This document shows, piece after piece, positions 26,149-35,250 of a stretch of 64,000 nt of DNA (the first letter of the stretch is position 1; each line of letters opens with the position of its first letter). This DNA comes from Chitinophaga hostae (GTDB lineage: Bacteria; Bacteroidota; Bacteroidia; Chitinophagales; Chitinophagaceae). The position numbers and the translations under genes were made by a program. The notes under the pieces are model-generated. The model saw only the letters and a list, made by a program, of their open reading frames with translations, searched no databases and was not told where the DNA came from. The stretch lies in the NCBI RefSeq assembly GCF_018224885.1, contig NZ_JAGTXB010000005.1, forward strand, positions 457,735-521,734, written 5' to 3'.

Positions 26149-27045
26149 TTATTTCTCTCCATAGATCAGGAGGGCGCTGCCTGCTATCACTACATTTCCC
26201 GAAGGGTATCTTTTATTCACTGCCTCAAACACTTCATTTTTAATCTTTTCCTTCAGGGGTTCATCGGCTTTGCTAAGTGCGTTCACAACGGGGGCGGCGA
26301 TTTCATTCATCATCTCCCAGTAAACATCCGCTGTTCCGCAATTCATTTTCCCGGTTACCTCTTCCTGCAAAACATTGAGGAACCCGGCCTGGGTAAAGAG
26401 GTCGGTCATCACGTTAGTTTTGGCGCAACGGAACATGCCCGGTGCACCCGGGGGAGGAGCAGGTAAATCCATGTTGCGGTTGATCGCATCCATACTGGCC
26501 GTTATCCAGAAATTTTTTTCCGGGACACTCCACACGGCGGTGGCGATTTTTCCACCAGGTTTGAGTACCCGGAACATTTCTTTTGCTGCCATCAGCATGT
26601 CAGGAAAAAACATAAAACCAAAGCGGCAACTGATGGCGTCAAAACGGTCGTCGGCAAAAGGCAGTTCACAAACATCACAGGCCACTGTTTCAATATTGTT
26701 AATACCTCGTTCCACGGCATTTTCCCTTGCTATTTTCAGCATATCTTCTGCAAGATCAGTCAGCACCACTTTTCCATTACTAAGCCCGGCGGCAATGCTC
26801 AGTCCCGGCTCTCCCGTGCCGGACGCCACATCCAGTACTACGGCATCATTTCTCAAACGAAGCAGCCGGATAATTTCAACACCCATCGGTTTTAAAAAGT
26901 CCATGGTTAATTCATCCCATTTTTTCCATCCCGGGGAAAATTTATTCCATGTTGTTCTTTGCTGATCGCGGATTTGTTCAAATATTTGTTCCATAAAGCA
27001 GGCATTTTTAGTGTTAGCAGATGGGGGCGAAGATTCGCGTTTCAT
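26149..27045 (-). CDS. SAM-dependent class I methyltransferase (UbiE-like)
   Basis: A 298-residue cytoplasmic methyltransferase. SAM-binding motif I is VLDVASGTGEPGLSIA (about 72-87), followed by KVVLTDLAEDMLKIAREN, FDAISCRFGFMFFPDML and VLKPGGKIATAVW, the pattern of the UbiE/Coq5 group. The first 17 residues (KRESSPPSANTKNACF) are unusual, and ATG 26994 is a plausible alternative start. The substrate is unknown. Another methyltransferase gene lies 235 bp upstream on the same strand, but the two are not close homologues. Confidence 0.8.
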   Translation of the reverse strand: MKRESSPPSANTKNACFMEQIFEQIRDQQRTTWNKFSPGWKKWDELTMDFLKPMGVEIIRLLRLRNDAVVLDVASGTGEPGLSIAAGLSNGKVVLTDLAEDMLKIARENAVERGINNIETVACDVCELPFADDRFDAISCRFGFMFFPDMLMAAKEMFRVLKPGGKIATAVWSVPEKNFWITASMDAINRNMDLPAPPPGAPGMFRCAKTNVMTDLFTQAGFLNVLQEEVTGKMNCGTADVYWEMMNEIAAPVVNALSKADEPLKEKIKNEVFEAVNKRYPSGNVVIAGSALLIYGEK

Positions 27046-27280
27046 GAAATGTTTTTGGTGCTGGCCAACAGTCGATACATGCTGACGATCAAGTTCACTT
27101 TCTTTGGTAACGGGACTGTTGATTACTGGGGCTGCAGGTGAATGTTCGAGTCAAAAATAAGCTATTCCCGCATGATGTCTGCAGGAAAATTTTGTTGTCC
27201 GTTTTTCCCGGTTTAATGACCGTTTACACGCAATATACCACCGGGAATATTTGCCGGGAAAGGGTTGACTGTTGCGAAGG

Positions 27281-28090
27281 TTATTTTTGACCTATGCATA
27301 CCCAGGCGCTTAATTCAAACTCAAAGGCGCCGGCGCCGAATTGTTGTATAAGCCGTTGCTCCAGTTCCTGTGCCACGTGATCATAGGAAGAAGGGAATTT
27401 TTCTTTTACCTCCCTGCCCAGCGGATGTTGCAGGAAGTAGCAGGTAACGATATGATGTGCAGATGCTGCATGCCCTTTGATCTTTACCTGTTTAACATCG
27501 TGGTGCGCAAACCCGCCCTGCTCCAGGAATTCATGTAGTTGAGCCGGATCGTGTAATGCAAACGGGGTATAGAACCGGTTGGTATCTTCTCCTTTAAACA
27601 GTGGGATAATCATTTCGTTAATGATCAGCTGGAACAAAGGCATACTGGCTGCCTGATCCCAGGTGGTAAATACAAAGCGACCGCCCGGTGTAAGCACACG
27701 GTATGCTTCGCGGATACCGGTTTGTTTATCCGGTAAAAACATGATGCCGAATTGATTCACCACGAGGTCAAACGATCCGTCAGAAAAGGGTAGTTGCTGC
27801 GCGTCGGCCAGCTGGAAGGTAATAGAGGTATCCTGTAATTGTTGCCGGGCCAATGCCAGCATATCCGGGTTAATGTCTGTGGCAATCAGCGTTGTGGCGG
27901 CCGGGAAATTTTCCCGGAGATGTTTGGTGACCCTGCCGGTACCACAGGCTATTTCCAGGATGGCTGTTGCCGGCGCCGGGGCAATATGCCGGAGCAGTTC
28001 CTTCGCCGAAGGCTCAAATACAAGCGGGCCAAGGTATTCCTCATAGTTGGATGCATCATTGCCGGTGATCTTATAAACTTCTTTAGCCAT
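27281..28090 (-). CDS. Class I SAM-dependent methyltransferase
   Basis: A 269-residue methyltransferase with motif I ILEIACGTGRVTKHL (about 44-58), acidic motif ATDINPDMLALARQQL, FDLVVNQFGIMFLPD and VLTPGGRFVFTTWDQ. The C-terminal part differs from the neighbouring methyltransferase and contains several histidines (FAHHDVKQVKIKGHAASAHH). The substrate cannot be inferred. It is preceded by its own intergenic region and a terminator-like hairpin at 28182. Confidence 0.8.
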   Translation of the reverse strand: MAKEVYKITGNDASNYEEYLGPLVFEPSAKELLRHIAPAPATAILEIACGTGRVTKHLRENFPAATTLIATDINPDMLALARQQLQDTSITFQLADAQQLPFSDGSFDLVVNQFGIMFLPDKQTGIREAYRVLTPGGRFVFTTWDQAASMPLFQLIINEMIIPLFKGEDTNRFYTPFALHDPAQLHEFLEQGGFAHHDVKQVKIKGHAASAHHIVTCYFLQHPLGREVKEKFPSSYDHVAQELEQRLIQQFGAGAFEFELSAWVCIGQK

Positions 28091-28181
28091 TATTGCTATT
28101 TTAGGGAGATGTGGGTTGATGCTGAAATTACATTTGTTTTCGGAAAAACAATCAATATAATGTACCGGAAATGCCGGACAA

Positions 28182-28205
28182 AGTTAAGCCCCGCTATGCC
28201 GGGGC
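28182..28205. terminator. Hairpin terminator
   Basis: AAGCCCCG pairs with CGGGGCTT around CTATGC, followed by TTT. It lies between the methyltransferase promoter and the truncated DoxX gene (minus strand). It would end the DoxX transcript. Confidence 0.6.
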
Positions 28206-28227
28206 TTTTACCTGGTTTAAATGATTT

Positions 28228-28446
28228 TCATTTTGACGGTATCGGCGCTTTTTTGAATCTCCCCCAAATGATGAACCCTGCCATGGCTGCTGCAACGATA
28301 TTGGCGCCAATCACAGCTGCTTCTCCTCTTGATACGTGAAAAATGATGGCGCAAATCATTAATGCCAATGCGCCAACGGCAGCTACAGGCGTAAGTTGTG
28401 GCTTAATACGGAGTAACGACGGAAGTACCAGCCCCGCTGCGGCCGA
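28228..28446 (-). pseudogene. DoxX family membrane protein, N-terminus deleted
   Basis: The minus strand encodes about 70 residues of a DoxX-like C-terminus: AAGLVLPSLLRIKP, TPVAAVGALALMICAIIFH, GANIVAAAMAGFIIWGRF, with a normal stop. The first one or two membrane helices and the start codon are missing. At about 28447 the sequence changes into the opposite-strand HxlR remnant. An intact DoxX protein has about 120-140 residues and four helices. This looks like half of a divergent pair whose shared promoter and N-termini were removed by one deletion. Confidence 0.7.
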
Positions 28447-28447
28447 A

Positions 28448-28665
28448 ACGTTTTATCCAAAGAAGTACCAGGTATTACAGATAAAACCTTATCAAAAGAA
28501 TTGAAAAGCCTGGAAGCTAATAAACTCGTAAAAAGAGAGGTGTATGACACCTTCCCGCCAACAGTGGAGTACACCATCACACCGCATGGCATGTCGCTGG
28601 AAAAAGTGTTTGAAGCGCTGCACTACTGGGGGCTTGCACACCGCAAAGCAGTTATAGGGAAGTAA
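28448..28665 (+). pseudogene. HxlR family regulator, N-terminus deleted
   Basis: The plus strand encodes the last 72 or so residues of an HxlR-type winged-helix regulator: VLSKEVPGITDKTLSKELK, LEANKLVKREVYDTFPPTVE, YTITPHGMSLEKVFEALHYW. The start codon, the first helix and the conserved cysteine region are missing. The remaining part abuts the truncated DoxX gene head to head. A complete HxlR gene lies 0.8 kb away at 29451 but is not identical, so this is a separate regulator. Confidence 0.72.
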
Positions 28666-28721
28666 TTATAGCCCTGGAAATGATAAAGGGGCAGCTGTTT
28701 ACAGGCAGCCGCCCACTACAT

Positions 28722-29255
28722 TTATATCACTTCTATAAACGAAATATAATCTCCTGCACTTTCGTTTATTCTTGTCGCGGTGGCATGATGCTCCACACCA
28801 TAAAAAGCAAAGAAAGATTTATAATCCGCCCTTACATAATCGAAGGTAATTTCAAAAGGTGCAGTCAGCTGCGCCAATGTATATTTGTACCTGCCGGATG
28901 CCGTATAGTCGTGCTCGTTAATACCCACGCTGATGCCCAGCGCTATTTTTTTGCCGGCCAGCTGATACCCGCTATGGGAGCCATAAGCCCATCCATGTGT
29001 TAACACTTCATCCAGCCACTTTTTAAACAACGGCGGGCAGTTGAACCAGTAGAAAGGAAACTGGAAGATGATTTTATCATGGGCAGCTATTAATTGTTGT
29101 TCGTACGCCACATCAATTTTTTCATCCGGATATAAACGGTGCAGGTCATGTATTACGTACCTGTCGGGATATTTTTTTAGTTCATTTATCCACCGTTTGT
29201 TGATCACCGAAGTTTCAATATCAGGATGAATCAATACTACAAGTGTTTTCTTCAT
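28722..29255 (-). CDS. NAD(P)H-dependent FMN quinone reductase (KefF/MdaB-like flavodoxin fold)
   Basis: A 177-residue flavodoxin-fold protein: VVLIHPDIETSVINKRWINE, IIFQFPFYWFNCPPLFKKWL, VLTHGWAYG and LAGKKIALGISVG are typical of the NQO1/KefF family. Such enzymes reduce quinones by two electrons and prevent radical formation. It is divergent from a complete HxlR regulator (195-bp gap), a regulator family that often senses quinones or electrophiles and controls such reductases. The link is therefore good by context but not proved. Confidence 0.85.
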   Translation of the reverse strand: MKKTLVVLIHPDIETSVINKRWINELKKYPDRYVIHDLHRLYPDEKIDVAYEQQLIAAHDKIIFQFPFYWFNCPPLFKKWLDEVLTHGWAYGSHSGYQLAGKKIALGISVGINEHDYTASGRYKYTLAQLTAPFEITFDYVRADYKSFFAFYGVEHHATATRINESAGDYISFIEVI

Positions 29256-29450
29256 AAAAATTATTATTATAATTGTAAACAGGCTTACGGAAATTGGCGT
29301 TGGCTATTCCAATAAAAGTCCTGACTTTTGCTGGTGCAAAGGTGGCATTCCTTAACCTGCAGAACAATACGGGAGGAACTAATCCCATAGTGATAAATTA
29401 ATCACAGGTCAGGTAGTTTATTTTTTGAAAAAGTAAAAGGTGTGTAAGAC

Positions 29451-29828
29451 ATGTATCAGAGAAAAATTCCGATCGACTATAATTGCGGTCTTAATGTGGC
29501 AATGGAAGTAGTAGGTTCCAAATGGAAATTTTGCCTGCTGGATGAAATTTCAAAAGGTGTAGCACGTCCCCGTGACCTGGTAAACACGATCAACGGTATT
29601 ACCCGGCGCGTGCTGCAGAAGGACCTGAGAGAACTGGAGGTACATGGCATGATAGGGAAAACGATCTACACCGAAGTGCCTTTAAGAGTGGAGTATTATC
29701 TTACGGAAGTGGGCAAAACACTTTTACCGCTGGTAACCGCCATGGACAAATGGGGACTGGAGTTTGCACCCCGTTTGAAAGCCGTAATGGAAAATGAAGA
29801 AATGGAGAAACCGGTGATCGCTGGTTGA
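29451..29828 (+). CDS. HxlR family transcriptional regulator
   Basis: A 125-residue winged-helix protein: YNCGLNVAMEVVGSKWKFCL at the N-terminus with the conserved cysteine, DLVNTINGITRRVLQKDLRE as the recognition region and RVEYYLTEVGKTLLPLVTAM as the wing and final helix. HxlR regulators usually bind between divergent genes and respond to redox or electrophile stress. The divergent quinone reductase is the likely target. Confidence 0.9.
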   Translation: MYQRKIPIDYNCGLNVAMEVVGSKWKFCLLDEISKGVARPRDLVNTINGITRRVLQKDLRELEVHGMIGKTIYTEVPLRVEYYLTEVGKTLLPLVTAMDKWGLEFAPRLKAVMENEEMEKPVIAG

Positions 29829-29842
29829 TATTATACGCTATA

Positions 29843-30547
29843 TTATACCTCAAAAGGAGCGATATCCACGTAGTATTTACGCGGATTATTCCGATCCATG
29901 TATACATCTATTTTTTTGTTCCGGTCAATGAGCGGGGTAGGATCGGACCAGATAAACCCGCTTTTAAAAGCATGCGTTTCCCCAGTGAGGGGATCTTTCC
30001 ATGCACAGCGAATAAAGAACGGGCGGCGGTTGTTGACATGAACGTAGTTATTGATATCTACTGCCACAAATTGGGCGGGAACCAGCTGCCCTGACTGTTT
30101 CAGTTGTTCGTTGCGCGTATGCTTTAATTTTCTCACAGTATAATAGCCCGTCCCGATAAGACCGAATACCAGCCCAAGGCCCCCGGTAATAATGGCGCCC
30201 AGGTACTCCTGCCAGCCGGCTATTTTCGCATCCCCGGGATTTTTTGGATCATAGTATACCAGTACGCTCTCCCCGATGTGGTATCCTGGCGGATTGGAGG
30301 AGAAAGAAGGAATATAGCGATGTTTCACACCGTTGCCGTCTTCGTAGGTAACAACGGGCGTATAAGTAGGGGAGCTGCTGTTGGAAGAGCGGCTCCGCTC
30401 CAGCATATCCACCACCGTACCACTGGTTTTTGCGGCGGCTGCATCAAACTTTTTAATGCTGTAACAGATCACCAGGGAAATGATCAGCAGAAGCAGGCCA
30501 ATGCCCAGAAAAATATTGAAAACAAGAGATACTGTGCTGCGTTTCAT
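29843..30547 (-). CDS. DUF3592 membrane protein
   Basis: A 234-residue protein with two membrane helices: FNIFLGIGLLLLIISLVICY (about 10-29) and ITGGLGLVFGLIGTGYYTV (about 120-140). Between them lies a beta domain with the DUF3592 pattern (TYTPVVTYEDGNGVKHRYIP, GESVLVYYDPKNPGDAKI), and a second similar soluble domain follows (FFIRCAWKDPLTGETHAFKS, RNNPRKYYVDI). The family is widespread, with no established function. It converges on the HxlR gene with a 14-bp gap. Confidence 0.8.
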   Translation of the reverse strand: MKRSTVSLVFNIFLGIGLLLLIISLVICYSIKKFDAAAAKTSGTVVDMLERSRSSNSSSPTYTPVVTYEDGNGVKHRYIPSFSSNPPGYHIGESVLVYYDPKNPGDAKIAGWQEYLGAIITGGLGLVFGLIGTGYYTVRKLKHTRNEQLKQSGQLVPAQFVAVDINNYVHVNNRRPFFIRCAWKDPLTGETHAFKSGFIWSDPTPLIDRNKKIDVYMDRNNPRKYYVDIAPFEV

Positions 30548-30619
30548 CAGGGCGATAACATTGGGTTAGCACGCAATATAATAAATTTATCATGGTGCGG
30601 TCGATATCGCCAATGCCTG

Positions 30620-33600
30620 CTACTCCTCTTTCTCCTCCGGCTCTTCTGTTTCTTCCAGTTTATTATCGCTGCCCCGGCGCAGCTTCACCACCGGGTTACT
30701 CTGTGTACCTGTAACGTTGAAGGGTATACCAAAAATACCAAAAGGCGGCAGGCCCAGGCGACCTTTCAGGTTCAGCTTACCATCCAGGCTCACCTCGCCT
30801 TCAAAACGGGGCCGGAAACCGGCTACCCGCATCTTTGTGCGGTTAATGGTGATGATGTTATTGTTGATGCTGGTTTTAATTTCTACTTTGGAAAGGTCCG
30901 GATCTTTCATGTCTCCTTTGCCGGTACTGCTGCCAACAGCATTAAACAATTTAAATCCTTTCAGTTTTATTTTCCTGACAGATAATACGCCTCCGCCTTT
31001 CAGGGAAGGATATACCGGGTTCATGTTGCCATCCAGTTTGCCGTTCAGGCTATAATCAAGACCAACAATACCACTGGCATAGGCCGCAGAAGTGGCCATG
31101 TCATGAAAGATTTTGATTTCGTTATAAGCTCTTTTGATATCAAATTCTTTGGCGCTGATGTGATAGTCGAACGCCGCTTTTTGCGGATGCAGACTGGCAT
31201 AGCTTGCATCCATTTCTACCGGTGCGCCGATGATGGTGAAACCGGTTTGATTTAATTTAAGCTTGCTGCTGTCTACTACCAGTTGTCCGTGAAAGCTGTT
31301 GATATCGATGCCTTTAAACCGGATCTTATCTGCGGCTGCGTTGAGGGTCAGCGAAAGGTTGGCGGGGATGATCACTACGCCGGAAGTGGCGGCAGGCGCA
31401 CTTTTGGGGGCGTTGGCAGGTGCAGCGCCGTTTACCATCAGCTCATCTGCCAGTATGTAACTGCTTTTGAGATCAAAGTTGCCCCGAAGTGGCTGGTCTT
31501 TTTGGGTGGCATAGCCAATCACGTTACTCAGGTAGCCATTCAGGGTAATAGCAGATTTTCCATAGCTGCCGTTAAACTGATCAAACCACATCTTGTCCTG
31601 GTCAAAGCGGAAAACCCCATTGTTTACCAGGAAGGGCAGCGGGAACAGGTCGGATGTCAACGCAATATTCTTTAACGTTAAGGTTCCCTTGTTGTTCAGT
31701 TTACCGTAGCGGCCGGCCATGGCGTCGCTCTGGGAGCCGCGTAGCGACAGGTCAGTTTTTATAAAACCTTTCAGGTCGTATCCCTTTATCGCAAATACTT
31801 TGTAGATACGGCCAAGATCTATCACCCCATTGGATGCAATGGCATACTGCAGGTTATCAAAGTTATTAAGATCGGCCTTCAGCACAAAGGGCTGTCCCTC
31901 AAATGCGAAGGATATGGGTTTGAGGTCTACTTTCAGCGAGCGCATGGTGCCGGAAGTATTGGTAACGGCAGCGTCTATATTAATTTTCTCAATGGGCTGA
32001 GGATAGTATTTCGTTTGTACGGCGCCGTTGTTCATGGTCAGTTTGGCCGTGGTGACCGGGAACAGCCGTTTTGCCGGCAGATAGGTGCCTTTGGTAACAA
32101 TGTTGATGGCGAGGTCGCCGCTCATATCGAGACTATCAACCGGGTATACCTTTTTTATATCGCTCATGTGGAGCACGGATTCAAGGCTGGCGTCTACCAA
32201 TGGCTGCTGCGCATTGGAGAGGCGCAGGTAACCTTTGATGTAGTTGCTCAGCATATTGGCGTTGATATCTTCTATGTTGAAATAGGTGTGGGTATAGTTG
32301 CCATCGGGGCAGGAGGCTTGTGCATTAAAGCTGATATTGTTGACGGCTTCCGGCAGGGATACAAATTTAAAATACCCATTCCGCAGGGTGGCCTTAAAAT
32401 CAAAAACCGGTATACTGCTGACCACTGTGTCGGCACGTTTTTGCAAACCATTATATACTACGCTTGTGGCATATTTGCCGTCTGCCTGCAGATGCGCCTG
32501 CAGCCTGCCTTTCAGGTCCATCGATTTTAATCCTACCGCTCTGTTCCAGTTACCCAGGTCGATGTCGGTATTCATTTTTATATGAATGTCCGGTGTTTTT
32601 AATCCTTTTACGCGGATGACGGAGCTGAAATAATCTTTGTCAATGTTGAAGTAGATAGAATCTACGTTAACGTAAAGACTGTCGGTATTCAGCTGTGCCA
32701 GGGTTGACTGGAAGTTGAGGAACAGGTTTTTTATCGGGGCGGGTGACTTATCATTAGCGATGGTCCCGTTTCTTACTTTCATGTTAAAGGTAAGATCGGG
32801 CATGGTATTACTTTCTGCAATATACTGTCCGATCAGCGATGCGTTTACGTCGGCGGTGCCGGTGATATTTACGTGTTCTGCCCATTTCGCATATTCCGGG
32901 GGTAAGGCACCAAAAATGGCATGCAGCTCCGATTCCATGGAGCTGAGCCGGAAGTCCATCTTATAGCCGTTTTTCAGGAATCCGAATACGCCGTTGAAGC
33001 GTACCGGCAGATCATTTATTTTTAAATCGTTTTTCTCAAAAACGAGGTCCAGTGAATTGGTATTGATCTTTGTGATCAGTTCTCCATTCAGTTTCTTTGA
33101 TAAAATATACTGGGTGCCGCCATAGCTGAGGTCAAATAAACCGATGTTAATTTTTGAGTACAGGTCAAACTGTGCTTTGCTGAGATCCCCTTTACCCAGG
33201 TAGTTTACATCTTTCGCCTGCAGGTACATGGGGAGGGACTGGTCGTTGTAAATAATATTGCAATGCTCCAGTTGTATGCGCGCTATTTTCATATTGGCGC
33301 TGCCACTGTCGGGTTGACTCTCCGCCGCTGCAGGACCGGATTTATATACGTTATAGTTAGGATGGCCTGCAGTATCTACCAGCACATGAATATTTCCTTT
33401 GGTAAGATATATTTCATCGATGTTGATAGAGTTGGCAAAAACGCTGGACAGGTTAATTCCTAATGCTACTTCGTTTGCGGAAATAAGTGTATCGGCCGCA
33501 AATGGCGCTGCCCCTTTCAGACTAAAATCATACAGGGTTAATGTAAGCGAGGGAAAATGGTTAAAAAACGACAGCCGCGCCTTGGAGAAGTTGAGATCCC

Positions 33601-33757
33601 CGGTGATGCTGTTGTTGGTCCATGTTTTTATTTTGTTGGATATCGTTGCAGGAAAAAGGACAGGCAACAAAAACAGCAGGGCAATGATCCCGGCCAGTGA
33701 TATGGAAAAAATTTTCAATGCCTTGATGGCAATCTTTTTAATGTTTGCGTTACGCAT
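30620..33757 (-). CDS. AsmA family protein
   Basis: A 1045-residue envelope protein with one N-terminal membrane helix (ISLAGIIALLFLLPVLFP, about 17-34) and a long beta-rich periplasmic region typical of AsmA/YhdP/TamB-type proteins: repeated LNFSKARLSFFNHFPSLTLT, LIKTDL-like strands, and a C-terminal AsmA domain (KLNQTGFTIIGAPVEMDASY, SLKGGGVLSVRKIKLKGFKL, RFEGEVSLDGKLNLKGRLG). Members form a grooved beta structure that shuttles phospholipids between membranes. It ends in an acidic tail (ETEEPEEKEE). It is monocistronic. Confidence 0.88.
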   Translation of the reverse strand: MRNANIKKIAIKALKIFSISLAGIIALLFLLPVLFPATISNKIKTWTNNSITGDLNFSKARLSFFNHFPSLTLTLYDFSLKGAAPFAADTLISANEVALGINLSSVFANSINIDEIYLTKGNIHVLVDTAGHPNYNVYKSGPAAAESQPDSGSANMKIARIQLEHCNIIYNDQSLPMYLQAKDVNYLGKGDLSKAQFDLYSKINIGLFDLSYGGTQYILSKKLNGELITKINTNSLDLVFEKNDLKINDLPVRFNGVFGFLKNGYKMDFRLSSMESELHAIFGALPPEYAKWAEHVNITGTADVNASLIGQYIAESNTMPDLTFNMKVRNGTIANDKSPAPIKNLFLNFQSTLAQLNTDSLYVNVDSIYFNIDKDYFSSVIRVKGLKTPDIHIKMNTDIDLGNWNRAVGLKSMDLKGRLQAHLQADGKYATSVVYNGLQKRADTVVSSIPVFDFKATLRNGYFKFVSLPEAVNNISFNAQASCPDGNYTHTYFNIEDINANMLSNYIKGYLRLSNAQQPLVDASLESVLHMSDIKKVYPVDSLDMSGDLAINIVTKGTYLPAKRLFPVTTAKLTMNNGAVQTKYYPQPIEKINIDAAVTNTSGTMRSLKVDLKPISFAFEGQPFVLKADLNNFDNLQYAIASNGVIDLGRIYKVFAIKGYDLKGFIKTDLSLRGSQSDAMAGRYGKLNNKGTLTLKNIALTSDLFPLPFLVNNGVFRFDQDKMWFDQFNGSYGKSAITLNGYLSNVIGYATQKDQPLRGNFDLKSSYILADELMVNGAAPANAPKSAPAATSGVVIIPANLSLTLNAAADKIRFKGIDINSFHGQLVVDSSKLKLNQTGFTIIGAPVEMDASYASLHPQKAAFDYHISAKEFDIKRAYNEIKIFHDMATSAAYASGIVGLDYSLNGKLDGNMNPVYPSLKGGGVLSVRKIKLKGFKLFNAVGSSTGKGDMKDPDLSKVEIKTSINNNIITINRTKMRVAGFRPRFEGEVSLDGKLNLKGRLGLPPFGIFGIPFNVTGTQSNPVVKLRRGSDNKLEETEEPEEKEE

Positions 33758-34148
33758 GGAAGACTAGGCGCGTTTGAATGTTATTCTCTATATGAATAGG
33801 TTACATCGACCTATTTATTAGGGGAAAATAATATGTATGAAAATGAATAATGACCCGGCCGCGAAGATAGCTATATTTTATGATCAGGCCGTTATCAGCT
33901 GCTGATATGGCGTTCCCTTATCATGCTGAAAATAGATAAACGCCGGTTTTGCAGATACCCTCTATAAGTTGTAACTTAAGAGTAGTGTTTAATAAATCCA
34001 TCACATATGCTGAGCCTTATCGAAATAGTTTACTGGATCATTTATATTCCGCGCAGAATTGCTGCCGCCCGGAAAAAATATGCCAAGCCATAATTCCCTT
34101 CCCCTGCAAGCCAGTATCCTCCACGTTTATTTAAAGCTGTAATCTTGT
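33758..34148. other. Gene-free stretch before a candidate small RNA
   Basis: About 390 bp without a supported ORF. It should hold the promoter of the AsmA-like gene (reverse strand). I found no tRNA-like fold, insertion-sequence end or repeat in it. Confidence 0.4.
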
Positions 34149-34156
34149 TATCTTTG
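34149..34156 (+). promoter_or_regulatory. -7 box TATCTTTG
   Basis: Exact match to TAnnTTTG. It predicts a transcript starting near 34163, 167 bp before the next start codon. No TTG at the usual -33 spacing was found. Confidence 0.4.
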
Positions 34157-34162
34157 CGCCCT

Positions 34163-34325
34163 TCTTTGCCGGTAGCAACATAACAGGTGTTTTCAGCATT
34201 TGTATTTTAGCCATCAATAATACTAAGAAGGAATAGTAAATAACGATTGTAAGTTATTCAAAACCAGTTTTTTGTATTTTTTATTACCTGTGCCGGAATC
34301 CCCTTTTCCGCAGGGGATTTTTATT
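34163..34325 (+). ncRNA. Candidate small RNA or structured leader
   Basis: The segment starts just after a TAnnTTTG box and ends in a terminator-like hairpin, AATCCCC/GGGGATT (34297-34303 with 34313-34319), followed by TTTTTATT. Inside are AATAAC/GTTATT with an 8-nt loop, and complementary ACAGGT/ACCTGT close to both ends. The following gene begins at 34330 without an obvious ribosome binding site. It could be an independent RNA of about 160 nt, or an attenuating leader of the RluA-like gene. I could not assign an RNA family. Confidence 0.3.
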
Positions 34326-34329
34326 GAAT

Positions 34330-35118
34330 ATGATGGAATCTGATTTGTATAGCCAGGCCGGTGAGCAAACGGTATGCTGGCCTTTTGATGATGCTGCCGG
34401 AGCGGAAGCCCTGGCGGAAGGACTAACGTTTTCCATCAATGATACGCTGCATCCGCTTTGCCTGTTGGCAGCAGAGCAGTTGCAACAGCATCTGCAAGAG
34501 CAGCAGGAATGGGAACATAATTTCGGTTTAGCGGTTCATACCCGCGGTACCGTTATAGGCAAAATGTTCGGCGTACTGGCGGTGCGTACAAAAGAAGGGG
34601 AGCTGGGTTACCTGGCGGCGTTTTCGGGCAAACTGGCAGGAGGGAACCATCATGCTAAATTTGTTCCACCCGTTTTCGACGGATTGGTGGAAGGTGGTTT
34701 TGTGAATGCCGGCATGACAAAGCTCACGCAGATCAATGCAGCCATCAGCCGCCTGGAATTGGCCGCGGAAGAGGAAAACCCGGAGCAGATCCGTCTCCTT
34801 AAAGCTCTCCGGAAAACCCATTCCATCTCCCTGCAAAACAAAATTTTTGAACAGTATCATTTCTTAAATAAAGCCGGAGAATCAAAAAGCCTGGTAGCTA
34901 TTTTTGAAGAAGCCACTTACAGAAAGCCTCCTGCCGGTGCAGGAGAATGCGCTGCTCCCAAGCTGTTGCAATATGCTTTCCGCCACCAGATGGAGCCGCT
35001 CGCACTGGCGGAATTCTGGTGGGGCCTGTCGCCCAAATCCGCCTACTGGGAACATGGTCGCTTTTATGCCCCCTGCCGGGAAAAGTGCGCGCCCATCCTG
35101 GGCCATATGCTTTCCTAA
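34330..35118 (+). CDS. RluA-type pseudouridine synthase N-terminal domain, catalytic domain missing
   Basis: The 262-residue product matches the accessory N-terminal half of a group of RluA pseudouridine synthases: GKMFGVLAVRTKEGELGYLA, AFSGKLAGGNHHAKFVPPVF, PPAGAGECAAPKLLQYAFRH and AEFWWGLSPKS, with cysteines APCREKCAPILGHML. In full-length proteins this is followed by the RNA-modifying domain with its HRLD aspartate motif. Here a stop follows GHMLS, and only 132 bp separate it from the next gene, none of which encodes that domain in any frame. It is either a truncated gene or a retained stand-alone domain. Confidence 0.72.
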   Translation: MMESDLYSQAGEQTVCWPFDDAAGAEALAEGLTFSINDTLHPLCLLAAEQLQQHLQEQQEWEHNFGLAVHTRGTVIGKMFGVLAVRTKEGELGYLAAFSGKLAGGNHHAKFVPPVFDGLVEGGFVNAGMTKLTQINAAISRLELAAEEENPEQIRLLKALRKTHSISLQNKIFEQYHFLNKAGESKSLVAIFEEATYRKPPAGAGECAAPKLLQYAFRHQMEPLALAEFWWGLSPKSAYWEHGRFYAPCREKCAPILGHMLS

Positions 35119-35250
35119 CGGCCAGGGCAACACGCCGCTGCCTTTTCCCCACCATTTACCATTGCTTCAAATAAGGGCGGAGAAATGGCTATTAGAACTA
35201 GAATCAAATATCTATCTTTAAGTCTTTCTTCAATAAATTTGAACTTGAAC

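Noticed and set aside
26149..28090. Two adjacent methyltransferases as a tandem duplication
   Set aside because: They share only the generic SAM-binding motifs, and their C-terminal halves are unrelated.
28448..29828. HxlR remnant as a duplicate of the HxlR gene at 29451
   Set aside because: The two sequences differ throughout; they are separate family members, not a recent duplication.
34163..34325. Identification of the candidate RNA as 6S RNA
   Set aside because: The long rod with a central bubble expected of 6S RNA could not be drawn convincingly from the sequence.
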